From Phymorhynchus buccinoides (lineage: Eukaryota; Mollusca; Gastropoda; Neogastropoda; Raphitomidae): a stretch of 64,000 nt of DNA. A program made the translations under genes and the position numbers. Of the stretch, positions 46,588-57,300 are shown piece by piece (the stretch's first letter is position 1; each line of letters begins with the position of its first letter). The stretch covers positions 37,182,431-37,246,430 of the forward strand of contig CM065695.1 of NCBI GenBank assembly GCA_017654935.2, given 5' to 3'. The notes beneath the pieces were generated by a model. The model saw only the letters and a list, made by a program, of their open reading frames with translations, was not told the origin of the DNA and ran no database searches.

Positions 46588-46919
46588 AATAATAATAATA
46601 ATGCTATTTGTATAGCGCACACACAAAAATCATGCCACAGGCAAGCTCTAAGTGCCCCATACAAAACAATATGTTATACAGAAAGCAATAAATACAACTC
46701 ATTGACAAAACCATGTAGAAAATCAATCACTACACGGTTCTCACTGTCATTTCATAGCTTTGGGACCACGTTTCCTGATTTGATAATGGCTTCACCCGCT
46801 GCTTTTTTTCCCCCAAGCATGAGCTGTGCTCACAGTCGCGTGCCCTGCTCCACAAATCGCCGCACGGCAGGCATCATCGCTGAAGAAAGGAGCATGACGC
46901 TACCCGAAAGCTACGAAGG
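46588..46919. other. Intronic spacer with retroposon tail
   Basis: 46589-46660 is (AAT)n-ATTTGTATAGCGCAC with GCTCTAAGTGCCCCATAC, as at 28785. Nothing else. Confidence 0.5.
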
Positions 46920-47495
46920 AGGGAGAAAGGTGGCAGAGTGGTTAAAGACCCACCACGTCACGTGTCAAAATCACGGCTTTCACGTGTTTTCCCTCTTATG
47001 GCTGGTAAGAAATCTTAAATCTTCCAAGCATAAGAGGGAATGTGACACGTGACGTGGGGGGTCTTTAAGACGTTTGCCTGCCAAATGTAATACGTGACTG
47101 CAGCATGAGTGACCCGGGTTCGAATCCCGGCCTCGCCCTTTCTTTCTAGTTTGACAGGAGAATCGAACTGAACATCAAGTCCTTCGGATGGGGACTTAAA
47201 GCTAGTCTGACCCGTGTGCTTTACGCATGCAAAAATCCCACGGCACTTGAAAGTCGGTAAGAGCAGGGAGAAATCCCGCTAGAATGGCCAAATTCAGCTA
47301 GGTTTTCCAAGTGTGCCCCCCCCCCCTCTCCTCACCCTGTGCCCCCCCCCCCCCCTCCTCACCCTGTGCCCCCCCCCAAAAAAAAAACCCCCACCCAAAT
47401 TGGGTAGGCGCTGCACTTGCGGCGACGTGCTCTCCGGGGGAGAGCAGCCCGAATTTCATAGATAAGTCTCTGTGACTAGAATAAACCAAATACCC
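46920..47495 (+). mobile_element. tRNA-derived SINE, family S1, interrupted
   Basis: The head AAAGGTGGCAGAGTGGTTAA is cut by a 119-bp TTAA element, and then the SINE resumes at about 47069 with the B-box CCCGGGTTCGAATCCCGG, CCTTCGGATGGGGACTTAAA and the common tail GGGGGAGAGCAGCCCGAATT. It has two poly-C tracts. It lies in the intron between the 47648 and 45769 exons. Confidence 0.88.
46946..47064. mobile_element. 119-bp TTAA element inside a SINE head
   Basis: TTAA on both sides (46942-46945 and 47065-47068). The ends AGACCCACCACGTCACGTGT and the complement AGACCCCCCACGTCACGTGT are inverted. Removing one TTAA copy plus the element restores a normal SINE A-box region, which supports a real insertion. 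The ends differ from family A. Confidence 0.85.
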
Positions 47496-47647
47496 AAAGA
47501 TTAATTTCACTTTGAGAAAAAATTGTCCTAATTTTTATTATTATCATGTGAAACAGCACTGGGTATCCAATGACATGGCTTCAAAATGGTTTGACTTGTC
47601 ATTTTTGTAACATGTAAAAAGGAAAGGGAAAAAAAGACATTACTAAC

Positions 47648-47778
47648 CATCTGGAGGGACCTGGTATCGAGCGTACTCCGGGAAGTAGTCCTCTATCTTG
47701 GACTTGCCCGACTTCACCTTGTCTGCCAACAGGTCTTGCTTGTTCAGAAATAAAATCACTGATATCGTCCGCAACCAC
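47648..47778 (-). CDS. GNAS: G protein alpha-s subunit, NKQD exon
   Basis: 131 bp. The acceptor is GTGTTGCAG/GTGGTTGCGG; the donor is CCAGATG/GTTAGT. The first base completes Arg, then [20 protein letters not shown] follows, ending [12 protein letters not shown] is the G4 motif that confers guanine specificity. The same region in vertebrate G alpha s has [20 protein letters not shown], so identity is clear. The first 33 bases of this exon and its acceptor have been tandemly copied into the upstream intron (47779-48110), giving at least three decoy acceptors. The exon itself is intact and in phase. Confidence 0.97.
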
Positions 47779-48110
47779 CTGCAACACCCCAGAAATAATA
47801 TCACAGATATCGTCCGCAACACCCCAGAAATAACATCACCGATATAGTCCGCAACCACCTGCAACACCCCAGAAATAGCATCACCAATATCGTCCACAAC
47901 CACCTGCAACACCCCAGAAATAATATCACCAATATCGTCCGCAACACCCCAGAAATAACAACACCGATATCGTCCGCAACCACCTGCAACACCCCAGAAA
48001 AAATATAACCGATATCGTCCGCAACACCCCAGAAATAACATAACCGATACCGTCCGCAACACCCCAGACCTAACATCGCTGATATCATCCGCAACCATGT
48101 GCAATAATAT
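47779..48110. repeat. Exon-derived minisatellite (35/45-bp units) at a G alpha s splice acceptor
   Basis: The exon copy (47746-47790) plus eight further units start at 47791, 47826, 47871, 47916, 47951, 47996, 48031 and 48066. Units of 45 bp contain exon start, acceptor CTGCAAC (plus strand) and ACACCCC; 35-bp units lack the 10-bp CACCTGCAAC. On the minus strand each copies the codons for (R)[10 protein letters not shown]. Units at 47826, 47871 and 47951 retain TTGCAG/GTGG; the 48066 unit has lost the AG. Confidence 0.95.
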
Positions 48111-48794
48111 GACGCTGAGAAGTAATGTGACGTTCGATGTCTTTATACCCTCCATGGGGGACTTTAAAGTCTAGTGAGCACATCATATATCAAGCGTGAT
48201 GCACACTTTCTTTTTTTTTTTTGCTGTCCCATCTTCTGGGCCATACAGTGGCGTTGCTCCCACGCCGCTCATTCCGAGTCCCAACACGCAGCCACACACC
48301 CGACTTGTTCAGGTCGCAGAATCCGCAACCAGCAGTCCAAGGGGAGTGAATCTATGTTAGGCTGTCAAGAGGCAACCAACCGAGGAGACACTGTAAAGCT
48401 GCTGAGTCACTTTGGTAGAGTTCAGTGGAGCCTGTACGCACGACACCACCTACTAAGCCCCCTACTGACAACAATTATGTCTTAGTCGTGGAGCCAGTGT
48501 GAGTGAGGTCCTCCTTCGAAGGCGCAACCAACGTCCGTCCAGCGACAGCTCCCCAGAACATACTGATCCCCATGACTTTGACCTGAACGCACCACAGAAT
48601 TTGACTTTTTTTTTCTTGTTTGATGATTGACAGAAATGAGGCGGATGACAATGACAATGATGATGCTATGGAGTTCTGTATTGGTCTGAGACTATGTGAC
48701 AGGGCTGTATTCTACGCTTCCTTTCATACTGATATCCCGACGTTAACCAGGCCCGAGAACTACAGACACCTGCAGTGTTGGTCATGAAATTAGA
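48111..48794. other. Intronic spacer
   Basis: A poly-T run lies near 48209-48221. No exon or element is recognised. Confidence 0.5.
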
Positions 48795-48995
48795 GCAAAA
48801 CACTCGGAATCGCATCCGTTAAGTGGATGAAGCTCAACTGCGCGGTTTCAGTCTTCCCACCGAGCCCATAGCCACTCACTCTGGGTAGGAGTCGGTCCAG
48901 GACCGAAAAAATCCTCGCCTATGATGGGATTCGAACCTGTGACCTCCCAGCCAGCAGTCCGCGATTATACCACAACTCTACGGCGGCTGGTGTGA
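48795..48995 (-). mobile_element. tRNA-derived SINE, family S5, reversed
   Basis: Read on the minus strand, ACAGGTTCGAATCCCATC is a B-box and CCGTAGAGTTGTGGTATAAT the A-box side, followed by CGGTCCTGGACCGACTCCTA. Different from S1 and S2. Only one copy is in the window, so it could be a tRNA-derived pseudogene. Confidence 0.65.
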
Positions 48996-49388
48996 TGCAC
49001 ACTTTCTTGATCTCTGAATGCACGGATACTTTTCCAGGTATTCTTGGTGGAAATGTTGATCTATTCTTTCTTTTCTTCAGCTAGTAAGCAGCTAGATTGT
49101 CGTGCACATCGATTTCTTGACAGAAGTGGACAGCCAGAAATGCTTATATAGACTGCAAAGTTGGCTATACGCACGGCAGCTGTGCCGCTCTGTACATAAG
49201 ACGATCGATTTGTATCACTTTTTTATAAAAAAAATCAAAGTTTAGAAAGCGGAATTTTATGGATTCGGGCGGAAGAAATTCCGTTCAAAGCGGAAAGGTT
49301 GGCGGGTCTGGGCATGGTCTGCATGTTATTCTTACCAGCGTTATAATGTGTAACTCCATGAAACAGCCCCATTCAACTCGGCACCGAC
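48996..49388. other. Intronic spacer
   Basis: Nothing recognised. It ends at the donor of the next exon. Confidence 0.5.
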
Positions 49389-49568
49389 CTGTTGTTCCAG
49401 ATGCTCTTGAACAGCTCTAGGGACTCCCGGAGGCGGTTTTGGCTTGCATCTTCTCGTAACACCAGGTTGTAGCCGCTGCAGGCCGTGACAAAGATGATGG
49501 CCGTCACGTCGTTGAAGCACTGGATCCACTTCCTCCTCTCATCACGCTGGCCCCCCACGTCAAACATG
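49389..49568 (-). CDS. GNAS: G protein alpha-s subunit, DVGGQR exon
   Basis: 180 bp. The acceptor is CGCTGCAG/CATGTTTGAC. Its first base completes His; then [18 protein letters not shown] and so on to LFKSIWNN, with AG left for the next Arg codon. DVGGQ is the G3/switch II motif, whose Gln positions the hydrolytic water. [10 protein letters not shown] and the following helix are typical of G alpha s. The donor is AACAG/GTCGGT, unusual in having C at +3 and G at +4, so it is a weak site. The downstream intron (47779-49388) holds the exon-derived minisatellite at its 3' end and a SINE. Confidence 0.97.
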
Positions 49569-49733
49569 CTGCAGCGATCAGAGAGAAAACATCGTCAGCT
49601 GATGGCCATGAGGTGCTATCTGCCTTTAACTCAATTGAGTCACATACAAAATGACATAGTTTCTCCCTCAGATCGCATTATCTTAGGTCATTTTCTAAAG
49701 ATTGCCAAAAAATCAAATTGACATCATATATAA

Positions 49734-50007
49734 CAGGCATGAGATTGAGAAATTATGATGATGCTGAAAAGCGTATCAAAACGGCTGAAAAAAAGCTGAA
49801 GCACCCTAAAACTAAAGGTTGGTTTTTTTGGAGCAATCTAAGCCTTAAAAACAACATTAGAAGTAGAATTGATATATTTAGTTCATTTTGCATTCATTCT
49901 TAAAAGTATTTATATACTCAATTGATCTCTTTTAGATCTCAAAAAATGACTTCTGGGGCCACCAAAAAGCCTGAAATCAGTCTAAAAGCTGAAAAATCTC
50001 ATGCCTG
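49734..50007. mobile_element. CAGGCATGAGATT element, copy 1, 5-bp TSD, in intron
   Basis: The ends are CAGGCATGAGATT and AATCTCATGCCTG, inverted. The TSD is TATAA (49729-49733 and 50008-50012). The body has GCAATCTAAGCCTTAAAAAC and AATGACTTCTGGGGCCACCA, shared with 61224-61474. The superfamily is uncertain; a 5-bp TSD with CAGG ends would fit some hAT-type groups. Confidence 0.85.
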
Positions 50008-50039
50008 TATAAACATGAAACATGTACCGAGTGATACTA

Positions 50040-50525
50040 TATATACTCCTCACAAAAAGTCAAGCAACAAAATCAAATTGGTGTTTGTCACCCTTTGAAA
50101 ATGCACGGGCTAGCTTTTAATGTGAAACGATGCGTCTGGATTTTAATGATGGGCGTCAGCAAGTGTAAAGACGGCCTGGGGGGAGATGTTTGGCCTTTGC
50201 TGTTGCTGAGCATGCCCGTTAGTGCGTTATGGAGGTGGCAATCTGATGGTCTGGGTGGCATTTGGACTGGAGGACGTACCCATGTAGGGGTCATCCGGAG
50301 GGGCACCGTGAACGCTATACACTACTTGAATGACATCATCAGACCTCAAGTGATCCCCCTGATGAAATAGCATGGTGCTAGCTTTGTTTTTGTGTACGAC
50401 AGCGCACCATGTTACAGGGCTCATGTAATCAGCAACGAGTTGAACACCCACAACATCGCCCATCTTGACTGGCCACCCCAGTTCCCTGACCTCAACCCGA
50501 TTGAACAGGGCATGGGACATGCTTA
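50040..50525 (+). pseudogene. Tc1/mariner transposase relic, in intron
   Basis: Plus-strand frame: GGIWTGGRTHVGVIRRG, then VYDSAPCYRAH, then LDWPPQFPDLNPIEQ. These are the central and C-terminal catalytic blocks of a Tc1/mariner transposase; the D in VYDSAP and the E in NPIEQ fit the second and third catalytic acids. There is an in-frame stop after VIPLMK, and the N-terminal domain and first catalytic D are not recognisable. It is broken and inactive, and opposite in strand to its host gene. Confidence 0.88.
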
Positions 50526-50711
50526 GGTGAGCACAGGGGTACGTTTATACAGCTTGCCATTTGGTAAGCCAACAACAACAACAACAAACATGCATATGTA
50601 TATCCTGGAATATCACCTATAATAATTAAAAAAATCAAGGGTAACAAAGTAACTATAGCATTAAAAATGGTTGGAAAAAAACAACAACAGAAGAAGAAGA
50701 AATCTACTCAC

Positions 50712-50840
50712 TGAAAATTAACTTTATCGACAATGAACTTGGTTTCAAAGATGCCCGATGTTAACACGCGACACCGCAGTATATCCTGTTCTGTGGGTGT
50801 GTAGTCTGGCTGCTTCACTATGTGCACTCGGTCTAAAAAA
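50712..50840 (-). CDS. GNAS: G protein alpha-s subunit, switch I exon (most 5' in window)
   Basis: 129 bp. The acceptor is TGTTGCAG/TTTTTTAGAC; the donor is TTTTCA/GTGAGT. The first T completes a Tyr codon of the missing upstream exon, then [35 protein letters not shown] and IVDKVNF follow. [11 protein letters not shown] is switch I; its Arg (vertebrate Arg201) stabilises GTP hydrolysis and is the known ADP-ribosylation target. The exon precedes DVGGQR in the correct order. No earlier exon (P-loop GAGESGKST, helical domain) was found up to 64000, so the next intron exceeds 13 kb or the gene starts beyond the window. Confidence 0.97.
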
Positions 50841-51035
50841 CTGCAACAAAACAAAAAGAAGACATTCCTTGGTTAGTGGAGCTCCATCATAATAGCAGAC
50901 AGCATTTTCTGATACACACAAAGTAAAAACATTAATCAGCCCCCAAAAGAAAGACAACATCACATGAATTTATGAGCATTGGACATATAAACTCTGTGTC
51001 AACAGAACAAACAATATAGAAACAACACATATTAA
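50841..51035. other. Start of the long upstream intron
   Basis: No element recognised. Confidence 0.5.
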
Positions 51036-51243
51036 CAAACAAGTTTACCCCCTACACAAGTCTTGAGTAGTCTGGATAGCTGAAATGAGTAGTTTTGGTG
51101 TGAAATGAGTAGTCCTCTTCATTAAACCATCAAATAATGTTCACTGAAAATGAGTAATTAGAGCATTATTTTCAATTTTGAAGAGTAGTAGAGGTCCAAA
51201 TTGAGTAGAATACTATTCGAAAAGAGTAGAGTAAACAGGTCTG
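51036..51243. mobile_element. CAGACCTGTTTAC element, copy 2, reversed, 6-bp TSD
   Basis: The diverged left end CAAACAAGTTTACC and intact right end GTAAACAGGTCTG are flanked by TATTAA (51030-51035 and 51244-51249). The body is the reverse of 6164-6366 (GTCTTGAGTAGTCTGGATAG, GAGTAGTTTTGGTGTGAAAT). Confidence 0.82.
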
Positions 51244-52122
<879 letters not shown>

Positions 52123-52147
52123 ACTGTACTCCTAGATCCTGTTCGCA

Positions 52148-53006
52148 TAGAAATGCGAGTACTGTTAACCGCCGTTTTGTCCAAATTTTCTATTATGATT
52201 TGGACAAAACGGCGGTTCAACAATCTGCCGTTTTGTCTATAGACAAAACGGCGCCCGATTTTGAACCGCCGTTTTGTCCAAATGAAAGTTGGAGTTATAA
52301 AAACTCATTCTTGACAAGTTCTCATATTTTTTTTTTAATCTTTGTTAAATAAAATGAATAACAAGCTGACCACTGACACTGGTCACTTTGGACTAATCTT
52401 ACCGTTTGAATGCTAATTAGTGTATTAGGAGATCATATGAACAATTGTTGATGTGGTTCACCAGTGGTCAGTGTTACTGACCAGTGGTCACTTTGGCCTA
52501 TTTTCTCTGTTTGACTGCAAATTAGTGTATTAGGAGTTCAAATGAACAAGGTTTGATGTGGTTGACCAGTGGTCAGTGTCACTGGCCAGTGGTCACTTTG
52601 GCCTATTTTCACTGTTTGACTGCAGATTAGTGTATTAGGAGTTCAAATGAACAAATTTTGATGTCTGTGTAAGATGGGTTTTTTTAAAAAGTGAATCCCT
52701 TCCCCTTGGCTTTGCCTTCACTACTTTGACTTTCTTTTCAATTTTTTTGTTGTTTTTGTTTTTTGGTACTGTTAACCGCCGTTTTGTCCAAATTAGACAA
52801 AGCGGCGGGGTTAGATCTGCCGTTTTGTCCAAATTTTCTATTTTGATTTGGACAAAACGGCGGTTCAACAATCTGCCGTTTTGTTTTGTCTATAGACAAA
52901 ACGGCGGTTAACGGTACAAAAAAAAGAAAAAAAAGAAAGTCAAAGTAGTGAAGGCAAAGCCAAGGGGAAGGGATTCACTTTTTTTTTACAAACATCTTGC
53001 ACAGAA
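52148..53006. repeat. Composite inverted-repeat cluster (GCCGTTTTGTCC) with 105-bp tandem
   Basis: CCGCCGTTTTGTCCAAA or its complement occurs at least seven times in both orientations (52170-52290, 52775-52915). 52766-52917 is a compact unit with ends GTACTGTTAACCGCCGTTTT and complement GTACCGTTAACCGCCGTTTT. It is embedded between two inverted arms of about 110 bp (52670-52760 and 52930-53006: GTGAATCCCTTCCCCTTGGC inverted). Between the clusters, 52380-52660 is a 105-bp tandem in about 2.7 copies (GGTCACTTTGG at 52381, 52486, 52591). Confidence 0.88.
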
Positions 53007-53076
53007 TCCAAGAGAACAACATTTGGCAAACTTATGACACCCCCCTCATGCTCATTACCCTCAATCTGAAAGTCTA

Positions 53077-53484
53077 CCATATTTTCCGGACTATAAGGGT
53101 TAAAGGCGCACCCCCAAAATTTGACACAAAAATTAAGATTTTTACAATGAAAATACCCAAACCCGCGCCCACTTAAAACCGTAAATATTTCAAATTTTAA
53201 TAATTCTTTATTGTATACACCCAACCACGGACTGAACTTAAGATTTTGTTATCTTACTATATTTTTGAGTCATTGTAAAAGGCGCAGGTGGCGGGGGCCC
53301 TTTAAAAAGTAGCCATACACGTAATCTTCCCACCCAAGGCCAATACGAAATGTTCACATGGCACTGGGTGTGTGCCCCCAGAGCGTTTAAGCTGGGGAAC
53401 GAAAACAACAACAACAACAACAACAAAAAAGGCGCAGGGGTCTCTCACTCAGTCTGGGGAAAAAAGTATCGCCTTATAGTCCGT
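53077..53484. mobile_element. TA-target MITE (GGACTATAAGG family), interrupted
   Basis: TA then CCATATTTTCCGGACTATAA at the left and TATCGCCTTATAGTCCGT at the right, as in 32237-32414. Split by the S4 retroposon; the right terminus is cut by LINE sequence. Confidence 0.75.
53289..53426 (+). mobile_element. S4 retroposon with (CAA)n tail, 12-bp TSD
   Basis: The direct repeat AAAAGGCGCAGG flanks it (53277-53288 and 53427-53438). It has the same body as 28358-28515, with a GGGGAACGAAAACAACAACA tail. Confidence 0.87.
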
Positions 53485-53755
53485 TTCAGTGCCCCTGCTG
53501 TTTGGAATTCACTCCCAGTCGATCTCTCCGCCATGAGCCAACTATTTCTACTTTCAAAGCTAAACTCAAGACTCACTACTTTCAAAGCTCATTCGGTTTG
53601 TAAATGTTTCCTTCTTGATCTTGTGCCTGGGTGAATGATTGGGTAATAATGTCTTGTGTGACTGCGGGTGTATCAGTGAATGGAAGCGCCTTGAGTATAA
53701 AATAATTTATAGAAAGGCGCTATAGAAATGCTATAAATTATTATTATTATCATTT
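53485..53755 (+). mobile_element. LINE 3' end with C-terminus of reverse-transcriptase ORF
   Basis: The frame reads FSAPAVWNSLPVDLSAMSQ, then SKLNSRLTTFKAHS, matching the typical C-terminal block of non-LTR retrotransposon ORF2 (WNSLP ... FK..L). Then GGAAGCGCCTTGAGTAT, AGGCGCTATAGAAATGCTAT and (ATT)n. Heavily 5'-truncated. Confidence 0.8.
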
Positions 53756-53879
53756 TACTTCTTTCAGTTTTACAAAACATACTCCTAACCCTAGAGCCCT
53801 TTCCCAAGAATGGCAGAACGTTGCTTCTCGGTGAACATTTTCAATGCGAAAATATTCAATGGAGGTTGGGTACAAAATA

Positions 53880-54443
53880 CAGACAAACCTCTATTTTAAG
53901 ACTTCCAAAATGTCCGGAAAAATCGGTCGTAAATTGGAGGGGTCGTATGACGGAGGTTTTCACTGGCAGCCGTAGAAAGAAAAAGTTCAGCACAGTTCAT
54001 ACTCTCTTCTTCATGCACACATACAATGACATATTAAAACTGGATTTGGGTCTTTCCAACTCCATAGGATTGTGCAATCGATGTATTACAGTTTCACTTC
54101 GCTGACTTCTGTTAATCACCTCCACTCTCGTCCAAAGTCAGTGGTTTTCTTTTTCAAAGTCAGTGGTTTTCATGCTTTTCCTACGCTTTCCGCCATCTTT
54201 TCTACAACAAGGGAAGTGACTCCGCTTTCAGGCCCTTGACCGTGGTTGTTTCCCTTTGCTCGAAGTCTATGCAGACGACAACAACGGTCGTAAAAACCAA
54301 CAAAATGGCAGTCGTAAGTCGCGTTTTAGAGGAAGTCGTTTAAGAGAGGTCGTTTACATAGTAAAATGCATCCGTGCCAACAAATCCAGTCTCAAATGAG
54401 AGGTGGTCGCTTAACAGAGGGTCGTAAAATAGGGGTTTGTCTG
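53880..54443. mobile_element. TA-target element CAGACAAACCTCTATTTTAAG, 564 bp
   Basis: TA at 53878-53879 and 54444-54445. The ends CAGACAAACCTCTATTTTAA and complement CAGACAAACCCCTATTTTAC are inverted. Fragments of the same end occur at 22642. No transposase frame. Tc1/mariner/pogo-like by target and end style. Confidence 0.85.
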
Positions 54444-54445
54444 TA

Positions 54446-54918
54446 GCTCAAAACCTTATATCCTTATCTAAAGTAAAACTAAAGAAAATGTGGGCTAATC
54501 TTTTCTTCTCTTTTAAACGAGGAGAGACAAGGTTGGACTGGGCTGGCGGAATCTCTCTAAACCACTTATCGTTTGGCCACCATTTCTAAAATAGCAAGTT
54601 GAACATCCCAAAGAACAAACTAATATTTAAACGTAACTCTTAACCTATTTTTACTACAACATACATAATTTCAACGCACCAATAAAGAGAAGGGTCCCTT
54701 TAAATAGAACACTGGAACAGAGGGGGACTGTGTGAAACAGGACAAGTGCTGACACCCCCCCCACCCCCACCCCCAAAATAGCCACAATCTTCTTTGTACA
54801 GCAACATTTGAGTATTTCGCAACACCCACCAGGCAGATAATTATTCAAGTTCCTGGTTTGTCAGTCACTCTGCCTGCTGTGCGCCCCGCCACACAGGCAT
54901 TTCATCATAAACCATGGG
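54446..54918. other. Intronic spacer
   Basis: A poly-C patch lies near 54753-54775. Nothing recognised. Confidence 0.5.
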
Positions 54919-55136
54919 CAGGGTTCCCAGGGACCCCCATTTGGGGGTCTATGAAGCACTAACATTCTCAAGGACCCTCTAAAAGAATGTGCAGGGGATC
55001 CCAGGGATGCACTAGAAAAATTATTTTTAGCATTCACAATGCCACTGGGACCCTCTATCCCGCCTCTAGGACCCTCTATACTGTAAGTACAGGAGTCCCT
55101 GGGACCCCTTGTAATGCGGGACGATTGGGAGCCCTG
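54919..55136. mobile_element. hAT-like MITE, copy 2, reversed (218 bp)
   Basis: The reverse of 44075-44293: it begins CAGGGTTCCCAGGGACCCCC and ends CGATTGGGAGCCCTG. It is flanked by ATGGG on both sides (54914-54918 and 55137-55141). Confidence 0.83.
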
Positions 55137-55294
55137 ATGGGACAAGTTACTAAAATAAAACCACAAATCACTCTGACTGGTAACTGTCTGCAAAAGGGGG
55201 AGAATAAGACCAGGGCACAGAAAGAGAATATCTCTGCCGTTTTAGACACAAATCAGAATCTGTTCCTGATTGCATTCCAGAAAGGTCACGCATT

Positions 55295-55298
<4 letters not shown>

Positions 55299-55366
<68 letters not shown>

Positions 55367-55388
55367 AGGAGAGAGAGAGAGAGAGAAT

Positions 55389-55424
<36 letters not shown>
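55299..55424. repeat. (GA)n and (GT)n compound microsatellite
   Basis: A long GA run, a G patch, more GA, then (GT)n. Confidence 0.93.
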
Positions 55425-55425
<1 letters not shown>

Positions 55426-55439
55426 AGCGTGTGTCAGCG

Positions 55440-55700
55440 ACAGCGACCGACTCTCTCTGCTTTCAAAGCTAACCTCAAAACCCACCTGTTCCCCCGTCAT
55501 TAAAGCTCCTCTCTCTTTATCTTCTCTCTATTGCCATTAGGTCTGTTTCTGCTATATTCCATTTATGTTATCCGTGTGTGTTCGCTTTGTATTGCGTTTT
55601 GTTTGAATGCGCTTTGAATGCTAACGTGTGTGTGCGCTTTGATTTGATTTATATCAAGATTCAGCGCCGTATAAATACTGTATGTTGTTGTTGTGTGATT
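55440..55700 (+). mobile_element. LINE 3' end fragment
   Basis: It reads LSAFKANLKTHLFPRH and stops, the same C-terminal signature as at 53485. It then has TTGAATGCGCTTTGAATGCT and GATTCAGCGCCGTATAAATA before a GTT-rich tail. Confidence 0.7.
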
Positions 55701-56689
55701 AGGAGTGTGTGTGTGATTAGGTGTGTGTGTGTTTGTATTGGAACACTGTGTTCATGAAAGTAGAGTAATAAACTAACGAGCTACAGTTAAAAAACGTTGA
55801 TACACAATTAGTTCTTTACACAGAATAGTGTGTGTGTGCATGCATGTGTGTATGTATGTGTGCACATGTGCATGCATGTGTGAATATAACCATACATGCA
55901 ACAAGTGATACTCGTGACAGTCATGTGGGCTGAAATAGGGATGTTTGCTTCCGTGTTGACTTTTTGTACATGTTCATACATATAAATAACAATTAATGTT
56001 TTTTAAATGATGTATCGTTGTATGCATGCATTGCATGTGCTTATAATTGCATACAATATTTGCTTTCCTTACAAGTGCCTCCATTTATCTCCGTGTCCTA
56101 ACACATTCTAAAAAAAACTGTTCTGCATTTCCAGAGCTTAAAAAACTGAAAGAAAGAAAGAAAAAGCTCCACCCATAACACACACTAGAAATGGTTGGAA
56201 AGAGGGCAGTTCTGAATGTGTTGATAGTCGCTTGTATCTGACCCTATGTTCATTTTTTTGTTTTTTTGTTTTTTTGGTGAAGCATGATTTGTTATTCATT
56301 TTTCCATAGTTTTGTTTCCATTTTTAATGCATGCAAATGTGTTTCCTTGCTTGTATTGTGCTTGTACGAGACCACACTGTAATTTCACCTAACGTGATAA
56401 TAAAGTATTTCTGACTTTGACTTGACACACATTCTCTTCTTTCCCTTCCTCTCCCCTGCCCTTCTCCCACCTCCACCCCCACCCTCCTTTCTCGTTTACT
56501 CATAAATTACTGTACACACCAAACAATGCATACAGGACATACATACAACTAGGCCCAACTACATTACAACACATCACAATGTGGACTGAACAGAGCAGCG
56601 GAACAGCAACGAAACCGTCTGTCTGCCCAACAGCAGAGACTGCTCAGTCATCATGCCCTCTTTCAATCGATTCCCATACTGTACCCTAC
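55701..56689. other. Intronic spacer
   Basis: TGTG/CATG-rich patches at 55840-55900. An AATAAAG followed by TATTTCTGACTTTGACTTGA at about 56399-56425 resembles a retroposon 3' end. No exon is seen. Confidence 0.45.
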
Positions 56690-57129
56690 CCCCCCCCCCC
56701 CCCCCCCCCAACACACACACACCATTATTTTCCCTCCCTTCCCCCCCCCCCCCAGCCAGCTCTCGGCCTAGTGCTATTTTTTAGCCCCCCCCCCCCCCCC
56801 CCCCCCCAACAAAATTAGCCCCGTACCACTCTGTACTGGTAGGAAGCAAACCGAAACACAGATCTTTTCCCTTCTTTACCACCCAACCCCTACTCTCTCT
56901 CTCTCGCTCTCTCTTCTGTTGTACCACTAGGCCTACACAAGATAGGTGTGTGGTGGTGAGTGAGTGAAGAAGGGGAAAAAGGGGGGGGGGGGGGCTGGTG
57001 TGTAGGGAGGGGGGGGGGGGGATCTGGATACTGGATAAACGTATGAGCAAACACATTGTGTGTGTGTGTGTGTGGAGGGAGGGTGTGTGTGTGTGTGTGA
57101 TCTGGATACACGTATGAGCAAACACACAG

Positions 57130-57183
<54 letters not shown>

Positions 57184-57237
57184 TGGAGGGGGTGTGTGTG
57201 TGTGTGTGTGATCTGGATAAACGTATGAGCAAACACA

Positions 57238-57276
<39 letters not shown>

Positions 57277-57300
57277 CGTGTGTGTGTGTTTGGTGGAGTT
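56690..57300. repeat. Poly-C runs and GT cassettes
   Basis: Three poly-C runs lie in 56691-56806 and poly-G runs near 56981-57020. 57020-57300 holds three cassettes of GATCTGGATA(C/A)ACGTATGAG + CAAACACA separated by long (TG)n blocks: a compound minisatellite. Confidence 0.88.

Noticed and set aside
47643..48155. 170-codon minus-strand frame as a G alpha s isoform
   Set aside because: It is a readthrough of the exon-derived minisatellite in mixed frames; the real exon is only 47648-47778.
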